Below are positions 11,693 through 23,722 of a stretch of 64,000 bases of DNA, in pieces. The stretch is taken from contig NC_047062.1 in the NCBI RefSeq assembly GCF_902459465.1, forward strand, positions 20,295,703 to 20,359,702, written 5' to 3'. Position numbers and translations under genes: made by a program. The stretch is from Asterias rubens. Taxonomy: Eukaryota; Echinodermata; Asteroidea; Forcipulatida; Asteriidae. Numbering within the stretch: the stretch's first letter is position 1; the number at the start of each line of letters is the position of its first letter. The notes under the pieces were generated by a model. It did not search any database and was not told the DNA's origin. It worked only from the letters and a program-made list of their open reading frames with translations.

Positions 11693-14600
11693 ATGTCAGG
11701 AATTGAGCTAAAACCCATTTCGGAATCGCAATCGGGGCGATCCAACTTTCTGTTGCCGCTTGGCAAAACAGTTATTGGTCGGGGATCTGTGCTAGGGGTA
11801 AGAATCCATCAAAATACGTAGAGTGGCGATACGTTCGAAGTTGCAAGTACTTAAGCTATGAAAGTGGGCACATTTATGTACATATCCCATATGGTCTAGT
11901 GGTTAGGATCCGGCGCTCTCACCGCCGTGGCCCGGGTTCGATTCCCGGTGTGGGAAGGTGTTATTTTTTTTCTTCTTATATTTTCTTCCTTTGTATTTAT
12001 AGTATAGTGTCATTAATTTAGAGGTCCATAATACTTAAAAGCATTGTATACATCAAAGTTATGTTCTTCTTTTCCTGAATAATGATAATCTTTGAAAAAT
12101 ATCATGAATAATGATAATGTCGATTGATGCAACCATTGGGGAAGAAAATCCATGATGCATTGCAACAGAGCAGAGCGGTGTTAACCAGTAACTTTGTTAA
12201 AAAAGCAAAGAAGTAGTTTTGTTAGGTTGTAGGCCTATATTATTTATTGTTTATTATTTATAAAATTAATATATTTTGCAATATCATGCAATTGCAAGGA
12301 GTCTTTGTGTGCATATCTAAATGATCACACTCAACCCATTTCTATGTATGTGTGCACATAGCAGTAATCAACAACAATAATCACTGTGCAAATTATTTTG
12401 CCAAACCAATTTATGAGTCCTTTTTCATTTTTATTGGTCAGGTTTCTGATAAGCGAGTGTCAAGAAATCATGGGGTGGTTGAGGTCAGCGATGGAAAACT
12501 CAAGATTATGTCAGTAAGTATGGTTCTTATTTATTGGCAAATGAATTTTAAACAATGTTTTTTGTATTTTTATTCAAACTAGACATGGACACAAAATTAG
12601 CACACGGAAATTGTTGGGAAATCATTGTTAAAGTGTCTTCGGAAAGAATAGTCTTTTCGGTCTAAGATGTTAATACCACGTCTATAATTAAACTACACAA
12701 AACACGGAGGACACAGAGTCCTCTGTTGCCCTGTTCCTGGCCTTGGTTCCCCTTCAAAAGTTTTTCATAGACTTTAGGATTTTCTAATGGAAGAGATCTT
12801 TGCAAAATGAAAATGTCCTTACCTACTTAAAAGATGAAATTCCAGGCATGTATTTTAATAAACACAAAGAAACAAAATTAGATCATTGGAATAGCAGTTG
12901 CACTCCACTCTGCACTAATGCAGTGCTTTTGCTGAAAAATAAACAGTTATCAGACAGACTTACCTCCACCTTTGTGATGGTCACCGCATCATCGACGCAC
13001 CATACTGCATTAGTAGTATAGTCAGTACCTGCGAGTAGTGAATTGTCTGAGACAGTTGATTCTCAGATATCTGGGTACTTAGATTCTATTTTTAGTGCGG
13101 AGTGCCATTGCTGTCAACTTCCCAAGATCAGTTCTGGGCCAGAAGTGCCGAATCAGTTTTGAGAACAGTTGTAGTTTTTCTCATTTCTTAATCGACAGAC
13201 GCATACCAACCCAACCTTCTACCAGGCCAACGGGACGGCTAAGCTTGTCGCCCTCCCTAAGGACGTCTGGCAGTATCTTGACCATGGAGATCGGATATCA
13301 TTGACTCCTGAGCAACACATCTATGAGGTGGTGATTGATGATAGACCAATGAATAAAGAATCTCAAAGCCTTGGGTAAGATGTACAAGCTATAACTAAAG
13401 AATATCTTGGTTTATGGTGTAGAGTTTACAGGCCTGATACTTCACGGAGGAAACAAAGGCAATTGCCTCCATGCCCCCTGGTCATTGTCTTGTGCACTGC
13501 ACTGCCCTTGAAATGCTCCAGTAAAAATTTATAATTTCCTCATAGGGTACCCTTTACCAATTAAAAAATGCCTTGGTGCCCTTGCCCTTTCAAAAACGAA
13601 GCATACTGGCCCGAGTTTAGATTTACCCTTTTAGGAAACCACACTTGGTGATTAAATTTGATTGTAAGTTTTGATTCATGTATTTGTGTTTTTTTCTTTA
13701 ATATGAAAGAACCTCCCTAACTGAGTCACCCCTGAAGCAGCTGTCAAGTAAACAACACAAGCAGGGCGAAGACAAAGAAGGACATGAGAACAATAGGATG
13801 GAAGAGAACAATAAAGGTAAAAACAAATATCTTTATCATTTCCCTTGTTTGCTTTTTCACTGGATGTACTGTAAGATCTTCCTTCAACATTTGTATTGGA
13901 CTTGAATCTGAAGCCATGAAAAAGCTGTGTTGTCAGTGGGTGGATTTCACAAAGAGTTCAAACTTGTTCTCGTCTCGAGTTAGGACCAGTTACTCTTCCT
14001 AACTTAGGCCCGGCCTGGTGAAACCGACCCCATGTCGCTTTAGGAAGCAGTGTGAACTAGTCAGTCGGACCACTTGTACGGAATGTTTACCAACATTTGT
14101 TGAGTTGACCAATGTTAAAAGAGAAGGCTGTTGTCACTTGACATCTTTTTCAGTCAATTTCACTTTGTAATGTTTCTTTTCAACCATCAAGGCTCCGAGG
14201 AGAACATTAAGCCAAACAACAATGACAGTAGAACAAAGCACAGCAAGTCAGATGGAGAAGACAATAGAGAAGACAATGAAAAGGACCACAAAACAAAGAG
14301 AGGAGTTGAGCAGGATGAACCAGATGCTGGAGTTTCAAAAACAAAGGTACAGTTAAAGGTGCCACCATGGTGCTCTCTTGACCTTTGACCTTGAAAGTTA
14401 AAGGTGCCATCTTGATGATTCCTTGGCCTGATTGTATTTTATAGAACTGATGCTTTGAATATAACAAAAAGCTTATTGTCAAATACTAGTGTCATTGTTT
14501 TGGTAGGGAATAACAAGTTTGAATTCATGCCCAAGTGGTTTGGAGTCAAAGTGTAGCTTATGAAAAATACAGACTAATTATGAAATATTTAGATTTTATT

Positions 14601-17600
14601 TCAAAGGTCTTTGAGTAAAACTCTGAAAGGGTCAACATGTGAGATCCTGACCACTTTTGCATTTATATCGCCTGTCTTTTTGGTAAGCAATCTGAAAAAC
14701 CCACCTTTTTTTGGGGGGGGGGTTCTTCTGTTAGTTTAACATTTTGTTTGAATAGGATTAAAGTTTACTTGTAAATAAATTATCTGGTCTATGTTGGTCA
14801 CATTTTGTCATGACAGAACGATAAAGCAGACACAGTGACACTGCCTGGTCAGAAGGAGATTGCACTTCCCTTGCAACGAGAAAGGAAACTACCGGAATGG
14901 ATGGCCAGTCTTGAGACTGGTCAAACGGCTGAAGATGGTAAACCAGTCACCACTGGATCCACCGCTAGAGGAAGGGGGCGTGGAAGAGGTGGGGATTAAA
15001 ACTCGTTACATTCGGAGATCAACTCCTAGTTCCAAAAAGGGTGCATCCCTTACAAATGTGAAATATATGCCATTGGTCTATTTTCTACGGACTTGAGTTC
15101 TGTAATTTACATAATGTAGGTTCGAATGCTGGCCTGGGCAGATGCAATACTTGTGTCCTTGAGCAAGGCACATATTTGCTTCGTTCCACCCAGGAGTACA
15201 AATGGGGTGCTTGTAAGAGCTGGGGATGAATCTGCAATTAACTAGCATCCTAGTCGTTTACTGCATCCTAGTCGTTTACTTAATGGCAGCTTGATGAGTC
15301 ACATTTGCTCGGAGTTTACTTGTTTATGTTTCACTGCTGTAACTTTATTGTAATTTGTTTTGCAAATCAAAGCTGTACATTTTGCACACTGTGTATCTGA
15401 TAGGTAGAGCTAAGGGAGCAGGCACTCCATCCAAACCAAGGGCAGCCACAACCAAAGCCAAGAAGTCTTCTCCTATCAGTGATGATGAAGGTAGTGAAGA
15501 CGATTACAAACCAGCTGTTAAGAGAACACCAAGCAGGGGTCGTGGGCGCCCAAGGGCAGGAAAGGGCACACCGAGGGGTAAGGGCAGAGAGGCAGCGCAA
15601 CCCAGGAGAGTCATCCCTCCGGAGCAAAGTGACGAGGATGAGGGAGATGGAGATGGTGACGTCGACGACGGAGACTTTGTCAAAGATGTCGGGGATGAGA
15701 ACAAAGAAGAGGTCCCCAGGAGATGGGGGCATGGGAAAACGAGGGACCAGGCATCGGTGAAGCGGAGGGCAAAGCTGGCGATGGATTACTCTGAGGATTT
15801 TATGGAGAGTGCTGGGGAGAGTGAGGAAGAGGAGATGCCAGTGCCGGAGGGGGATGAAGGGAGTGACTGGGAACCTGATTCGCATAGCCCAAGAATGGTA
15901 AGGGTGTTTAAAACTTATCAAGTTAACCTAAAAAATGGTGAAACCGAATGGCCTTTTCAGTTTACAGTGACTTCACTCAATTACAGAGGCTAGACATATA
16001 CATAAACATTGCATTAGAGACTGCTCAAGAAATATTGTCTGTTCTGAATCAATATTTGTATATATTGTCTACCCTTAGTCAAGATCAAGATCGCCCTCTA
16101 AAGGGAAAAGAACACCAGGGAGAACCTCTGGGAGGACCCCAAGAAGGAAGAGGACCGGAGGGCGGAGGCACAGTAGACGTAGTTCAGACGATGACGATAG
16201 TGACATGAGTGAACAGGAAGTGTATATCCCAAGGTATGACATGTCAACTAGTATACATGTAGACCTTTACCACGGTGCGGCCCTCTTCAATTTCTCTCAT
16301 TGATATTAATGTTACCAAACCCAGGCTGGAAGAACAAAATAGTCTGGTTCCTAATTGCAAGATGATTGCATGCATTATTGATATTCAATACGAGGAACAT
16401 GACCAAGATGGAGGCAGCATGATAAAGGTCTATTGACGGAACAAAACTCGTAGAGTCATTTGTTTAATCTGGAATTGTGGATTTTGAATAAATATTGGTA
16501 GAGCCAATTGTTCAATCTGGATTTATGAATTTTTAATCCTGGCTATTGAAAGTTTTTTTTTCTGTGGGTTTTTTTTTTCGGTGGGGGAAGTAAAGGGTGG
16601 GGGAGGGGGGTATGTGAGAGATTACTGAAGGTTCATGGCTCAAGATCGACCTTAACTGGCGAGATGAGGTGCTCTAAAGCTGGATAGGGAATAGTGGAGG
16701 GTGGCGATGGAGTCCCAAGTTGGTGCCGGATAGGCTACACCCTACCATTGCATCACTTCGCTTAGCATTGCATGGCATCGCATTAACTACGCATCAATCT
16801 TCACTACTAAACAAAGTGTGATGTCACAATACAAGAAATCACCATGGCAAATGACAACTCGTCTTTAGATGAATCTTATAGTGCTTTATGAAATGGAGCC
16901 CAAAATACCTTACCTCCCTTTATTTGTTTGCATAATTATTTCAGACCCACAAAAAGATCCGGTCGAGCCATTTCAAGCAGCCAGGATCTGATGCCATCAC
17001 TAGATGACACTCCAAGGAAGCGAATAAAGAAAGCGAATAATGGCAAGAAGAAACGAGAAGTTTGTCAATACGGCAAGAAGTGCTATCGGTGAGTTCTGCT
17101 CTCCAACAAACAGCTTCAAAAATTAAATTAAGCTTCATGTGTTAAACTTTCTCTGATTATAATTGTGCCTGTTATTCCATTGTAACTTTGTACAAATGTT
17201 GTCCATGTTGGTATATATTTTGTTTCTTTCAGTCCATTGAAATATTGAGTCCAAAAGTAGATGCTTATGATCACACCATAGGCTGATTTCTTGTCATTAA
17301 ACAGGCATGTTAAACAGGCATATCATAAAATGTGTCCAACGAAAAGGGTCCAAGTTCGAAGATTGATATGAAATGTCAATATTTGTTAAAGAATACAAAT
17401 ATTGTTGTTCTTGTTAATCTTTTGAGATTAATCTGAAGATGTATTTATTTCCCAATGCGTAGTTTGTGTTATTGTTGTTTTGTTGTTCTTTATGTATTTT
17501 GCACTTTGGTCAACTGGGAGTTGGAATTGTTGGTGTCAAAAAGAAATGAAGGTAATGTCAAAGTTTGTTTCACCTCAGGAAAAATCCTCTGCACTCGGAG

Positions 17601-19695
17601 GAGTACAGTCATCCTGGGGATTCTGATTACATGGATGAAGAAGGGGAGGGGGAGGAGGAGGAGGAGGAGGGGGAGGATGGTAGTGAGGGAGAAGAGGAGG
17701 ATAAGGAAGAATGCCCCTATGGTTCAGACTGTTACAGGTGAGTAAAGGGCATCAAGTTATAATAAGAACTAGAGGGCGCACTGGTGATGCTTCTTGCTCA
17801 AACGCGATGGGACTGCAAGGAGACATGCGCGCGCCATTCTGTACGCGCGTTGAATATGAAACACACGTTGGAGTTTGTCTTTATTGAACTCTACGTGATG
17901 CTGTTTTGTCAACTTACAAAATGGCCGCACAAACACACGCTGTGCGATGCCTGTTTTGTCAACTTAGAAAATGGCCTCCTGCGCGCATGCCGGGTCGGGT
18001 ATATAGGCCAGTGCGCCCTCTAGTTCTTATATATAACTCTATGGTAAAGGGAGTGTTATCCTAGACTGGTCCCCTGTCTTTATTCGTAAGGATAAAGACA
18101 GGCACTTGTCTCACAGGCCCAGTAATTTCATTGGATACAATGATATTATTGTATAAACATGCTGTGATGTAGGCTTTTGAAATCTGTTTTATGATCGGTC
18201 CGAGGTGATGTACGGCAGCTTGTACTTCCAACCGTCTGGATGCAGAGTTTGTGTGTGCATAAATTGACTGCAAATCTCCCTGTGAAATGAATGTCAGGTC
18301 AAAGACATTTGTACGAATCCGTACATCTCTATCATTCTGCGGCTGCCTTTCAGTTTTTTGTTATTAATATAAATCATAAAATGCTTAGTTTGTGTTGTTG
18401 TTGTATTGGTGTTCTTTACTTATTCTGTGCTTTGTTGGTAAACTTTGGAAGAGTGCAATATTAACACCTTATTTGTTATTGTTGTTAATGATGAACCTGC
18501 TTTTGCTTGATCTTCATTTGGTTTGCTGTTTTTGCCCTCTATCTTTAGGAATAAACAGAAACCGTCACACTGACTTGATGCTTCCGTGGGAAGACATGGT
18601 TGTGAAGAAATCATGTTAACATTTTCTCCTGAAACTTTGTTTATCCCCAAAATCTTTGCATTTTTATAAGAGTAGTGCCTACAGTTTGTGTGTACAATTT
18701 ATGCACTTGTATTTTACCATATCCATTTTTATTTTCTTCATCCGCAGGAAAAACAAGAGACATTTAAAAGAGTTTAAACACACCAAGGCGCCTGGACGAC
18801 CAAAGAGGCAAGCTGCAAAGAGAAAAGGTACGATTAGAGAACCTTGTTGTGTGGAAAAACCAGGAAGCAAATAACTTAATCATTTCAGAGTGATAGATGT
18901 TGTAATTTTAGGAAATGAAATCTTGCGCAGGATCGAAAAGATACCTGACCAAAGTTATAGTTATATAGGGTGGATTTACTAGGTCACTGGTTGTTGTGGG
19001 TCGGGTTGATAGAAAAAGGTTTACCTCAGTCCTATCTACCTTACTACAGGATTTGCCAGAGAATTCATAAACGGCTTTAAAGGCACTGGACACTATTGGT
19101 AATTGTCAAAGACCAGTCTTCTTACTTGGTGTATCTCAACATACGCATAAAATAACATTTAAGCTCAATAGGTCGTCAAGTTGCGAGAAAATGATGAAAG
19201 TAAAAACACCCTTGTCACACGAAGTTGTGTGCTTTCAGATGCTTGATTTCGAGACCTCAAATTCTAAATCTGAGGTCTTGAAATCAAATTTGTGGAAAAC
19301 TACTTCTTTCTCGAAAACTCTGTTACTTCAGAGGGAGCCGTTTCTCACAGCGTTTTATACCATCAACCTCTCCCCATTACTCATTACCAAGTAAGGTTTT
19401 ATGCTAATAATTATTTTGAGTAATTACCAATAGTGTCCACTGCCTTTAAACACTAACTATGGGAAAACTTGTACATTAAAAATAAAGTTTTAAAAACCTC
19501 TCTCTTACGAAAATTACATCTTTCTCTTTATCAATCTCAGCCACTGTTGTTGATGGTGCCAGTGACGACGACGGGGCGGAAAACACCTATGATTACAAGG
19601 ATAGTTTCCTTGACGATGGCACCCAGGAGACATTAGGGGATTCCCCCAGTGTTGAATCAGACTGGAACCCTGTAGAGGCTGAGGCGGATGATTGA
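11693..19695 (+). CDS. APLF: Aprataxin and PNKP like factor (DNA end-joining scaffold, histone chaperone)
   Basis: Exons 11693-11797, 12442-12513, 13199-13374, 13710-13816, 14192-14346, 14817-14988, 15404-15897, 16079-16233, 16945-17088, 17579-17737, 18748-18827 and 19541-19695 join to 657 residues (human about 511). Residues 1-100 form an FHA domain (VIGRGSVLG, VSRNH, HTNPTFYQ). In the family this domain binds phosphorylated XRCC1/XRCC4. Residues 226-237 (RERKLPEWMASL) match the Ku-binding motif. Residues 519-538 and 572-591 are two C-x5-C-x6-H-x5-H PBZ fingers, which bind poly(ADP-ribose). The C-terminus (YDYKDSFLDD then SDWNP) matches the acidic H2A-H2B-binding tail. Known role: recruiting and retaining end-joining factors at breaks in nuclear chromatin. 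Unusual here: a long central insert with AT-hook-like RGRPR and basic SR-type stretches, and an internal second acidic motif ending SDWEP. Confidence 0.95.
11885..11956 (+). tRNA. tRNA-Glu(CTC)
   Basis: A 72-nt cloverleaf. The acceptor arms TCCCATA and TGTGGGA pair with one G-U. The anticodon stem is CGGCG/CGCCG with loop CTCTCAC (anticodon CTC). The T arm is CCGGG-TTCGATT-CCCGG. The internal promoter boxes TGGTCTAGTGG (A) and GGTTCGATTCC (B) are intact. The acceptor stem differs from the vertebrate sequence on both sides in a compensated way, which argues for a working gene. It lies in APLF intron 1 on the same strand. Confidence 0.93.
11964..11971 (+). terminator. Pol III terminator of tRNA-Glu
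   Basis: A T-run starting 8 nt after the tRNA 3' end, typical for RNA polymerase III termination. Confidence 0.8.
12706..12850. repeat. Dispersed repeat, 'GCCTTGG' family variant
   Basis: GGCCTTGGTTCCCCTTCAAA and the following TTTCATAGACTTTAGGATTT match, diverged, the blocks at 33330-33498, 33945-34030 and 57700-57825. It lies in APLF intron 2. Confidence 0.6.
13432..13612. repeat. Dispersed repeat, family GATACTTCACGGAGG...AACGAAGCATAC
   Basis: Starts CCTGATACTTCACGGAGG and ends GCCCTTTCAAAAACGAAGCA. Relatives are at 23201-23373 (inverted), 31722-31906 and 35495-35668. The outer ends (ATGCTTCGTTT and GATACTTCACG) are weakly inverted to each other, so it may be an old MITE. Confidence 0.7.
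13938..14033. mobile_element. Palindromic element fragment, family CACAAAGAGTT
   Basis: GTGGATTTCACAAAGAGTTC at the left and GGTGAAACCGACCCC at the right, with GAGTTAGGAC inside. A diverged copy of the 5708-5858 family. Confidence 0.6.
17762..18030. mobile_element. MITE, family ACTAGAGGGCGCACTGG
   Basis: The left end ATAAGAACTAGAGGGCGCAC is the inverse of the right end GTGCGCCCTCTAGTTCTTAT. The interior is GC-rich and holds an internal duplication (two versions of TGTTTTGTCAACTTA-AAATGGCC near 17900 and 17952). It lies in the APLF intron after PBZ finger 2's first half. No coding capacity. Confidence 0.88.
19077..19449. mobile_element. MITE, family GGCACTGGACACTATTGG, complete copy
   Basis: The left end TTAAAGGCACTGGACACTAT is inverted at the right as ATAGTGTCCACTGCCTTTAA. 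The interior is also self-complementary (GATTTCGAGACCTC / GAGGTCTTGAAATC). It lies in the last APLF intron. Other copies are at 6214, 40471 and 44262. Confidence 0.88.
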
Positions 19696-22192
19696 GGAGA
19701 CCAACAATCCAGAGGAAAATAGAAACAAAAATGATGTCTACATGAACAAAGTGATGTAGAATTGGGATGATAGGAAGAAGGTAGCCACCTAAATCCAAAC
19801 CTTGGAAGACTATCGGTGAGACGATCTGACTAAACCTAGGTCAAGAAAAACTCATGAAATGACATAATTTCCCCCCCGAAAATAGGACAATGGAAATGTG
19901 TGGTGGAAGACCAAGGACATCAACGTGGGATATATGGCAGCCTCTAATGGAATGTGTTATTGCATTAAAGTATTGACAATTTTGAAGGGGATCCTCTCTG
20001 AATCAAGATGAGGCAAATGGAGTAGATATTTGTCTTCATAAATGTTTCCTGAACAAGGAGGAAAGAAGACTCTGATGGAGTGGAAAGAGTTTACTCTCCA
20101 AGTAGTTAATTATCACCGAAGACTTTGAAAAAAAGGGCCATCCCTCACCCTCAAAGTGTTCCATTTCAACAGGTGTAGCATTTAGATGCAGAACATTTTA
20201 AGGTTGAAAATGTGAAGTAAGGTTTAAAACATTGCATGGTGGCTGGTGAGGTTCAGGGAGAAACCAGTGCATAGAACTTTCTCTTCGAAAAAGGAAACTG
20301 TGGTTTAACAACTTGTCGTTTCGATCAGTGTGCTCTGATCGTCTTCAAGAGAAAATGTTGCTGTTACACCTTGTGGGGAGGGTGGTGTGGGGGGATAATC
20401 ATCCATATATGCGGCCTTTTGTGGGAGGGGAAATGGGAAGGGGGGTGGATGTGTACACTGATATTAGTTTCCGTGTTATGTGACTTATGTAATGTTACAT
20501 TCTAGCTGCTTGCCCCCAAAATTGTTGAAATATTAAAAGCAAAATTTGATAATTTTGTTATAAGGTTTTCCCAGTCATTTTCGGCAAATAAGCAGCAAAT
20601 TTAAACATTGGGTTATTCTGGTTTTTTTTTGCAAAATTGAAAGCTCCTCAAAACAGTCATTGAATTTCACTTAGTGTATAAAGCAAATGTTCTTTTTCGA
20701 TTTGTGTCATGAGATTTTATAAAGATAGCCATTCAATTTAACAACTCACTCGGACAGCATTCAAACTCGCAACAGCTTTCTGCACCGCTCATTTGGTCAT
20801 TCAAATTTGTTTTCGGGCAGACATTGGTGGGATTTGTGCTGCTGATTTGCCACTTTGTTGTACTATCATGAATGTTGCCTGTCTTGTAGATTTCAAAAGG
20901 GATAAAAATGGGTCACATTCTTGTATGAGATGTTACTTTCCTGAATTCCTTTCTTTGATAATGATGGCTATTGGGTACAACTACAATTTTTCAAATCCGT
21001 GAAGAAAGCACCAAGTGGCAGCAAACCAGTGCTCAGATACCTGGCTCGTTAAAAGATGATTAAGAAAACACAAGGGATAATTAAAAAAACTTACAAACAC
21101 CAATGACGTATAGGATCTTGAAGTTGCACAAAGGTATACTTTATTTTCTCAAGAAAGATATAAAGAAGCCTATGCTTTGTATTTGTTTTTGTGTTATTTT
21201 TGTTAATGCTGATTGCTCATAATTGCTAAAACGTAAGTAACAATTTGGTAGAAATATCTAGTTGCGTATACTCTGCTGAATTGAAAGCTGATTACTCATG
21301 GCTAAAAAGAACGCCCTTAAAATTTAATTGAATATAATTCTCTATAATCTTGCATTTCTAATTGAAATTGGGTGACATATTTAACTGTAGAGGCAAAATT
21401 GCTTTAATATGAATGCATACAAATGAAATGGCTGCTTTCTTGCCAAAATGACTAAGGAAACCGAGAATGTATACTCTAGATTTCTGATGTTCTGCTGTAA
21501 AAAGCATAAGTCAAGAAATGCAAAATACAGAAATGAATCTTGTGCTTAATATGTATGCAAACAAAATTGTATCTATTTTAGGACACGTGTATTTAGAAGT
21601 TGTGAACAATCATTATTTTTAATCCATACTTTTTATCATAGGGATCAGGCAGCCTTCTGTAGTAAAATGGTCGATGATTGCAAGTCCATTCATGACAAAA
21701 TTCACTTGTCTGTTTTTTTAAAAACTCATTTTGAGATGGTTGCCTTGCATACTTTCAAATATGCATTGTTCACATATTAAAAAAATGTGTGCCCAAACCA
21801 ATTGTTCAAAGTAAAAACCTACATTCATGTAGTTTACCAATTTTTTAAATATTTTTTTATTATTTATTTTTCATTCTTCGAAAAGAACATGTTACAGTGT
21901 ATTAAAAATGTTTTATAGATATTTTTTTCTTCTAAATAATGAAGCAGATTTATCACTCAGGCCTCCCAAAATGAACTTCAATGTCCCAAATTAGCCCTTG
22001 ATGGTCGGCTTTAGATTTGATCAATTTCGATTATTTTTACCAGAATTTGACAACAGACTCTTTTATGGATGATCGATAACAATTATTGCATGTATCTTTC
22101 ACCCAAGAGTACCCTCCACTTTGTACTTAGTGAAATTTGACATGTTGTCTGAGATCCGGGTGCTGAGCTTTTAATTTTAGCATAAAGGCCGA

Positions 22193-22346
22193 GTCAACGA
22201 TCACCACGCAAACAGAACGCATACTATTGGTTGAATTGCTCCACGCAGAATACGTACACCCTCATCCAACCTATGGAATGCGTTCTCTTTGTTTGCGTCG
22301 TTATCAGTATCGTTCTTGTTATCACTGCAGTGGGACCGGGCCTTAA
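22193..22346. mobile_element. MITE-like element, ends TAAAGGCCGAGTC / GACCGGGCCTTAA
   Basis: Left TAAAGGCCGAGTC is an imperfect inverse of right GGGACCGGGCCTTAA. The body is about 150 bp without an ORF. Inside, GAACGCAT near 22215 is mirrored by ATGCGTTC near 22277. Confidence 0.6.
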
Positions 22347-22748
22347 TTGCGGAATGATATTTGTGATCAAGATGTTTCTCATTTGTACATGAGCTGCGAG
22401 TCCAACATTTCTCTTCAGTCATGTTTATCTATCTACCTTAGAAAAAAATGCTAGTTTTTTATAACATGTATAATGCTTAACACAGATAATTGTTCTTGAG
22501 TCGTTGAATGTTTTTAGCTACTAATATTAGAGATAGCTTTTTTTAGCCGTGTGTAATGCTTCTTTAATAAGCTCTCTCTACAGCTCAGTGCGAGTATCTA
22601 TAAAGAACTGTTTAAGAGATGGAAAATACAACTTTATCATGATTTTTAAATCATTGTAAGCCAATCTGCAGCTACAAGGGGAGATTATGGTCTGTTCCCG
22701 GATTTGTTTACATTGACAGTTAATATTTACGATTGTAAATTCATAATC

Positions 22749-22995
22749 CTGGGCCCAATTTCATAAAGCCTGTAAGCACAAAAATTTGCTTTGCGTGAAA
22801 TTGCTTGCTTAATAAAAACAGGATTGTCAACCAAATTCCCACATGATTTTCAGGATAAGCAAACAACAGCTGAATACCAGTATAAAGCAATATGCAACAA
22901 ATTAAAATTTGGTCGGTAATCTTGTTTTTATCAAGGAAGAAATTTCATGCTAAGCAAAGTTTTGTGCTTACAGGCCTTATGAAAGTTGGCCCTGT
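22749..22995. mobile_element. MITE, family GGGCCCAATTTCATA, second copy
   Basis: Left GGGCCCAATTTCATAAAGCC and right GGCCTTATGAAAGTTGGCCC are inverted, with GTAAGCACAAAA / TTTTGTGCTTAC inside. Same length and layout as 9538-9781. Confidence 0.85.
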
Positions 22996-23200
22996 TGGTA
23001 AGTGTGATGTTAACCATAGACACAAAACATCAACTAGCTCTTAGCATTACCAGAAACTCCTTTAAAGCAATGTATTGAGCTTAATATTTTCTTTGAGAAA
23101 ATTAACTAATGGACTGGGGTTTTACGTGTTTTGCGAAAACTCTGGGTTTGGTCACGCGTTTCAAGCTTCTGTCATAAGAAGTGTCAGGAAGGCATTGCAG

Positions 23201-23373
23201 GCCTGTATGCTTCGTTTTTGAAAGGGCAAGGGCACCAAGGCATTTTCTTATTGGTGAATGGCACCCTATGAGGAAATTGTTAATTTCTACTGGAGCCTTT
23301 CAAGGGCACCAAGGCAATGACCTGGGGGCATGAAGGCAATTGACTTGGTTGCCTCCGTTAAGTGTCAGTCCTG
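23201..23373 (-). repeat. Dispersed repeat, AACGAAGCATAC family, inverted copy
   Basis: Begins CAGGCCTGTATGCTTCGTTT and continues as GAAAGGGCAAGGGCACCAAG, the reverse complement of the 13432-13612 family. Confidence 0.7.
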
Positions 23374-23722
23374 CATTGGGACGATAAAACTAGTGAGTTT
23401 GGTCAAATTGCAACTGTATGTATTGGCATATTGGCTTATTACCGATGATTATATTACAAACACGTCACTTGCCAACATGATGAAGCTGTAGAGTTTATTA
23501 TTTTGAGAGCTTGCTGTATAAACACTGCATAAGTCTTGAAAAGCCTTGTGCTGTATATTGCAACTCGATAGTGCTGCTTTTTTTTAGCATATTAAATATG
23601 GTTTTCAATGGCACAGCTTATTGATCCAAAATAATGATTTTGTACATACATGTTGATGATAATTGCGACGTTTGGGATAGTGTTTTGATATTATGTATTT
23701 TACCTCAGTAGTTGTGGGAATA

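Noticed and set aside
15367-15921. 184-codon minus-strand ORF opposite APLF exon 7
   Set aside because: It is the reverse shadow of a codon-biased, charged, repetitive APLF exon; no family match and no own splice signals.
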